A DNA stretch of 64,000 bases. Source: Conchocele bisecta. Taxonomy: Eukaryota > Mollusca > Bivalvia > Lucinida > Thyasiridae. The translations under genes and the position numbers were made by a program. The notes below the pieces were generated by a model. It was given only the letters and a program-made list of their open reading frames with translations. It did no database searches and had not been told where the DNA came from. Below, one piece after another: positions 60,889-64,000 of the stretch (the first letter of the stretch is position 1; each line of letters opens with the position of its first letter). The DNA lies in NCBI GenBank assembly GCA_029237695.1, contig CM055279.1:60771530-60835529 (forward strand), given 5' to 3'.

Positions 60889-60983
60889 GGTACATCGGTA
60901 TACTGGCAAAAGCAAAGCATTATAGAAACTGTATTAAATACAGTTTCTATAATGCTTTGCTTTTGCCAGTATACCGATGTACC
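60889..60983. repeat. Perfect 95-bp palindrome
   Basis: It has 47-bp arms around a single central A at 60936. The ends are GGTACATCGGTATACTGGCA and TGCCAGTATACCGATGTACC. I found no mismatch by eye. Confidence 0.92.
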
Positions 60984-61049
60984 CTCAATACTGAGGCTTA
61001 TCACCAGGGGATCATATTTTTATTCATAAGTACATGTACATACAATCAA

Positions 61050-61218
61050 ATACAGTCGATGTTCCCGGTATTTAGCCGGTACCATTTACAGCTGGGTGGA
61101 CTGAAGCAGGATAAAGTGTCTTGCTCAAGGACACAACGCATGCCTCCGGTGAGGCTCGAACCCACGACTGTAAGATCAGCAGTGCGACGCCTCAGACCGC
61201 TCGACCACGTGCTCCTCT
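61050..61218 (-). mobile_element. tRNA-derived SINE
   Basis: The minus strand begins GGAGCACGTGGTCGAGCGG, with a box A-like TGGTCGAGCGG (61198-61208) and a box B-like GGTTCGAGCC (61153-61162), resembling a tRNA-Leu head. A conserved central domain follows (GTGTCCTTGAGCAAGACAC, CCACCCAGCTGTAAATGG) of the kind shared by metazoan SINEs. Such elements are transcribed by RNA polymerase III and moved by LINE reverse transcriptase. I cannot tell which named SINE superfamily (Meta, Nin or V) it belongs to. Confidence 0.85.
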
Positions 61219-61762
61219 ATGCCTAGGCTATTAATGTACTATATACATGATATATGTGATATGAAAAGGAAATATCTAAATTGTATCACTGGTTCAAATA
61301 AGAGAAGGGCGACAATAACACCAGTTGCGGGAAGTAGCTCTACAATATGTGGAATCAGTCAGTTGTGTTTTCCCGTCAGCTGGCTAAACCAGCGGGGCGT
61401 TACCCGGACGGCGCGAGTTTGTTACAGACTCCTGTGACCGGGTATCTCAGCAATATAGCTCTATCGTACGTCATAGCCAAAAGGAACTTGATGATTGGCT
61501 AGACGAGTGATTGACGGGGAAATACCACCTGATGGGTCAAGTGATACGAATCCCGTGGAACCGGCAGACGAGATCCAGACTGGAGTGAGCTAACACGGCC
61601 ATTCCAAGTTCTCTGGTAGTGCGACCAAGTCGTATGCGGTGTACCGGAGAACTACCAGGTTATAGTAATAGCAAACAAGGTAATATGTCGATTGATATTG
61701 TATTGTATTATTGCCCTTGCTGACTGTTATCATTATTACCCCACAATTTACCGTAAATACTA

Positions 61763-61936
61763 CAATATACTACGGTACCGTTTATAGCATACTAACATCA
61801 TGGTAAAGCTATCAATTGGTAAATTTAGTTTCATACACTAACGTCGCCCGTCATAGGTTGTGCCCATTTCATATTACTAAATTATTATATCTGAATAGGT
61901 GCATTCGTAATTTTTAGAACTGGTGGAATAGTGCAT
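61763..61936. repeat. Dispersed repeat, copy 2 (pairs with 698-932)
   Basis: It is near-identical to 698-870 (ACTACGGTACCGTTTATAGC, ACGTCGCCCGTCATAGGTTG). Confidence 0.75.
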
Positions 61937-62280
61937 ATGAAATCATACCACTTTCCCTAATGGGCTCGTTTGTGTACTAGTATACAGGTACTACAACTAT
62001 CTACAATACAAATCCTCATAGCAGATCACAAAGTATCCAATATTACTGCAGCATAGAGTGTAGACATTATTTGTATTATGTTTATGTTTAAACAACAACT
62101 ATGAGATAGAATTATTTTATATCAGCAGGTGAATTTAATTAATATAAATTTAAATTTCTGACTTAGATATGCACCTATATTGACAGTGCAACACAATTAA
62201 GTATCACTAATGTATGGGCAAAAGTAAAATAGGCTATGAACTAGAAAATTTATGTTCATTGTCATAAATTATGGATGGTA

Positions 62281-62332
62281 CTGGAGAAATGGGGGTACTG
62301 GAGAAATGGGGTTGGGCTTATGGGTTTTTCCA

Positions 62333-62374
<42 letters not shown>

Positions 62375-62575
62375 CCCACCAATGTAGATCAAGGTCAAAC
62401 TGTCGCATTCACACAGTCTGATCAGAATCTGTGCTGTTTGCCATTTCGTCAATGAAATGCCCGTTGTGCTTCTAACAAGTATTATAGATCGTTATCAGGC
62501 TACCGGAGTGAGCTATTTGAGCAAGTGCTACGTACACTGGTCACAAATCACATAAGCCCCATTCCTACCAGTCAC
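62281..62575. repeat. Copy of the 53918-54122 MITE with an internal poly-T
   Basis: CTGGAGAAATGGGG is duplicated at the left end. The right end reads CACTGGTCACAAATCACATA then AGCCCCATTCC. A 40-T run lies at 62335-62374. Confidence 0.7.
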
Positions 62576-63819
62576 TGCCATATTTCACTGCCATATTTCT
62601 GTATATTTGAGGGTGGTCAGTGTGATTTATGGCTTAAAACTACCCATTTCCAAAAGCCTGCACTCTTTTCTTTTATACCAGCATAGAAAAGTAATATTTT
62701 AAGTTGTTTTGTGAGATTTAAGTCCACATGCTTGTCTGGTGACAATGCAATGATAGTGTACATCATAACCAGCCTACACAAACTGATCAGGGTCTACAAG
62801 TCTATTCTCTAGAGTGTCCTGGAGTTGTGCTGGATGCAATTTAGTAGCATTTATTCTGCAGTTGGTGGTTTTGTCTTAAAACTGCAGGTTATCTTGTAAT
62901 TTTTGGTCTGCTGCCATGGCAACAGGACCTGGGTCAGGTGATGTGTGATTTATGACTATTATTGGTTGTGTTAGGTCACTTTAGGAGAAAATGGGTTAGG
63001 CTTCATTAAATTTAAATTTATAGACTATGAGCTGAAATGCATTAGTCTGTGTCTTCTGAGCATATTCTTCATTTTACACTGAGGTTGTCACCCAGATGCA
63101 GTATAATGACCGAATGATTGACAGCTGTGAAAAATTTGATTAGTGAACCTATTTCATGGATGTGTAATAAATAATTTGTGGTAGTACGGTAAAAATATTT
63201 CTAGGAATTAACTTTTTAGAGAAATAATACACAAGGTATGTATTGTGTGTTTAAATTGACCTGGCTGGCATTTCACTTGCATATTTATCCCATTGCGTAG
63301 CGAAAATGTGATATAGAGATGCAAGACGTCTGTCCATCTGTCCGTCACGTTTCCCATGCTGCTATAACTTCTTTACCGATACATTTTGCTCTAAAATACA
63401 TAATTTTCATGCTAGAATAGTTTACATTTAGAACTACGAAAATACTAAATGGTCATAAGAATATTTTAAAATGATTATTTAACATTATAAATCTGCAGTT
63501 CAGTTTAATTTAGTGATGGGAATTTAGTTGTTTGACGCATTAAAGGTACATGCCCACTCAGTAGACACAAAATGTTCTTTATATCCGAGACATCATCCGA
63601 GACATTTTCTGGCAAAGTAAACATTCGTTCACCATTACCCCACGTATTGATTGGAATTAGTATACATTTTATATCAGACGAACATTTTCACACAGATATC
63701 AGGGGCGATAACCGTGTTTCCTTAAAATGTTAACGGACATTACTATTTATTCTCTGTATTTATTGTTTGATGTGCAATGATCATACTTTATAATCTGTCG
63801 AAAATATTATTTTTTCAGG
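62576..63819. other. No gene seen
   Basis: No credible ORF. 63530-63590 carries ATGCCCACTCAGTAGACACA, the outer flank motif also seen inverted near 2490 and 920. Confidence 0.4.
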
Positions 63820-64000
63820 CGACGCATTTAATTAGTATAAATAATTAAAAGATATCATGCCTCATTTGAATATAAAAATAGCCTGATACCACCGCACGTC
63901 ACTATCAGTAAAATAAACATTACTAAATGATTATATGTCTATAGCGGGCACTCGTAATTTTTAGAACTGGTGGAATAGTGACACAATCATACATTTATTT
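63820..64000. repeat. Right terminus of the 1518-2465 family, cut by the window edge
   Basis: AGCCTGATACCACCGC and AGCGGGCACTCGTAATTTTT match 2340-2465 in the same orientation. Confidence 0.75.

Noticed and set aside
61148..61218. Functional tRNA gene
   Set aside because: Box A and box B are present but the cloverleaf is imperfect and is followed directly by a SINE core domain.

Overview
The window reads as eukaryotic, repeat-dominated, AT-rich intergenic DNA from an invertebrate, most likely a bivalve mollusc. The evidence is spliced GT-AG genes inside a transposon, a tRNA-derived SINE, C2H2 zinc-finger arrays, many palindromic MITEs, and several 'pearl'-type elements (tandem core repeats of about 167 bp followed by an ACGG microsatellite), a class described from bivalves. 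The species call is inference. I found no convincing single-copy host gene; every recognisable protein is a transposon protein or a decayed zinc-finger array. Several element genes carry small frameshifts, some of which may be uncorrected long-read indels.

Layout. 0-6 kb: a Tc1/mariner transposase tail, a family with long terminal inverted repeats, and two hairpin elements. 5.9-9.9 kb: a broken mobile element bracketed by 57-bp inverted and 474-bp direct repeats. It holds a His-Me finger endonuclease relic (+) and a Mutator-like transposase relic (-). 11.5-14.2 kb: a tandem-repeat element with about 15 monomers. 16.9-17.2 kb: a TA-flanked pogo-like MITE. 18.3-20.4 kb: zinc-finger-derived repeats, then a C2H2 array (-). 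19.1-24.0 kb and 40.9-48.2 kb are two copies of one segmental duplication, the second enlarged by a pearl-like element with another element nested in it.

27.48-33.53 kb is the best-preserved system: a 6.05-kb PIF/Harbinger transposon with a 15-bp terminal inverted repeat and a TTA target duplication, inserted in a simple satellite. It has two convergent genes, a five-exon MADF/Myb-like DNA-binding protein (+) and a DDE transposase related to HARBI1 (-), each with a TATA box and a poly(A) signal. Two younger elements have inserted inside it. In this superfamily the two proteins act together: the DNA-binding partner helps bring the transposase to the ends.

36.95-39.5 kb is compositionally unlike the rest. 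It has its own short tandem repeats, a small C2HC zinc-finger/coiled-coil ORF and an acidic, proline-rich antisense ORF, and I could not place it in any family. 48-64 kb is a patchwork of pearl-like elements, MITEs, a 1.8-kb element with 69-bp terminal repeats, an array of GGAAATTTCC palindromes, a perfect 95-bp hairpin and the SINE.
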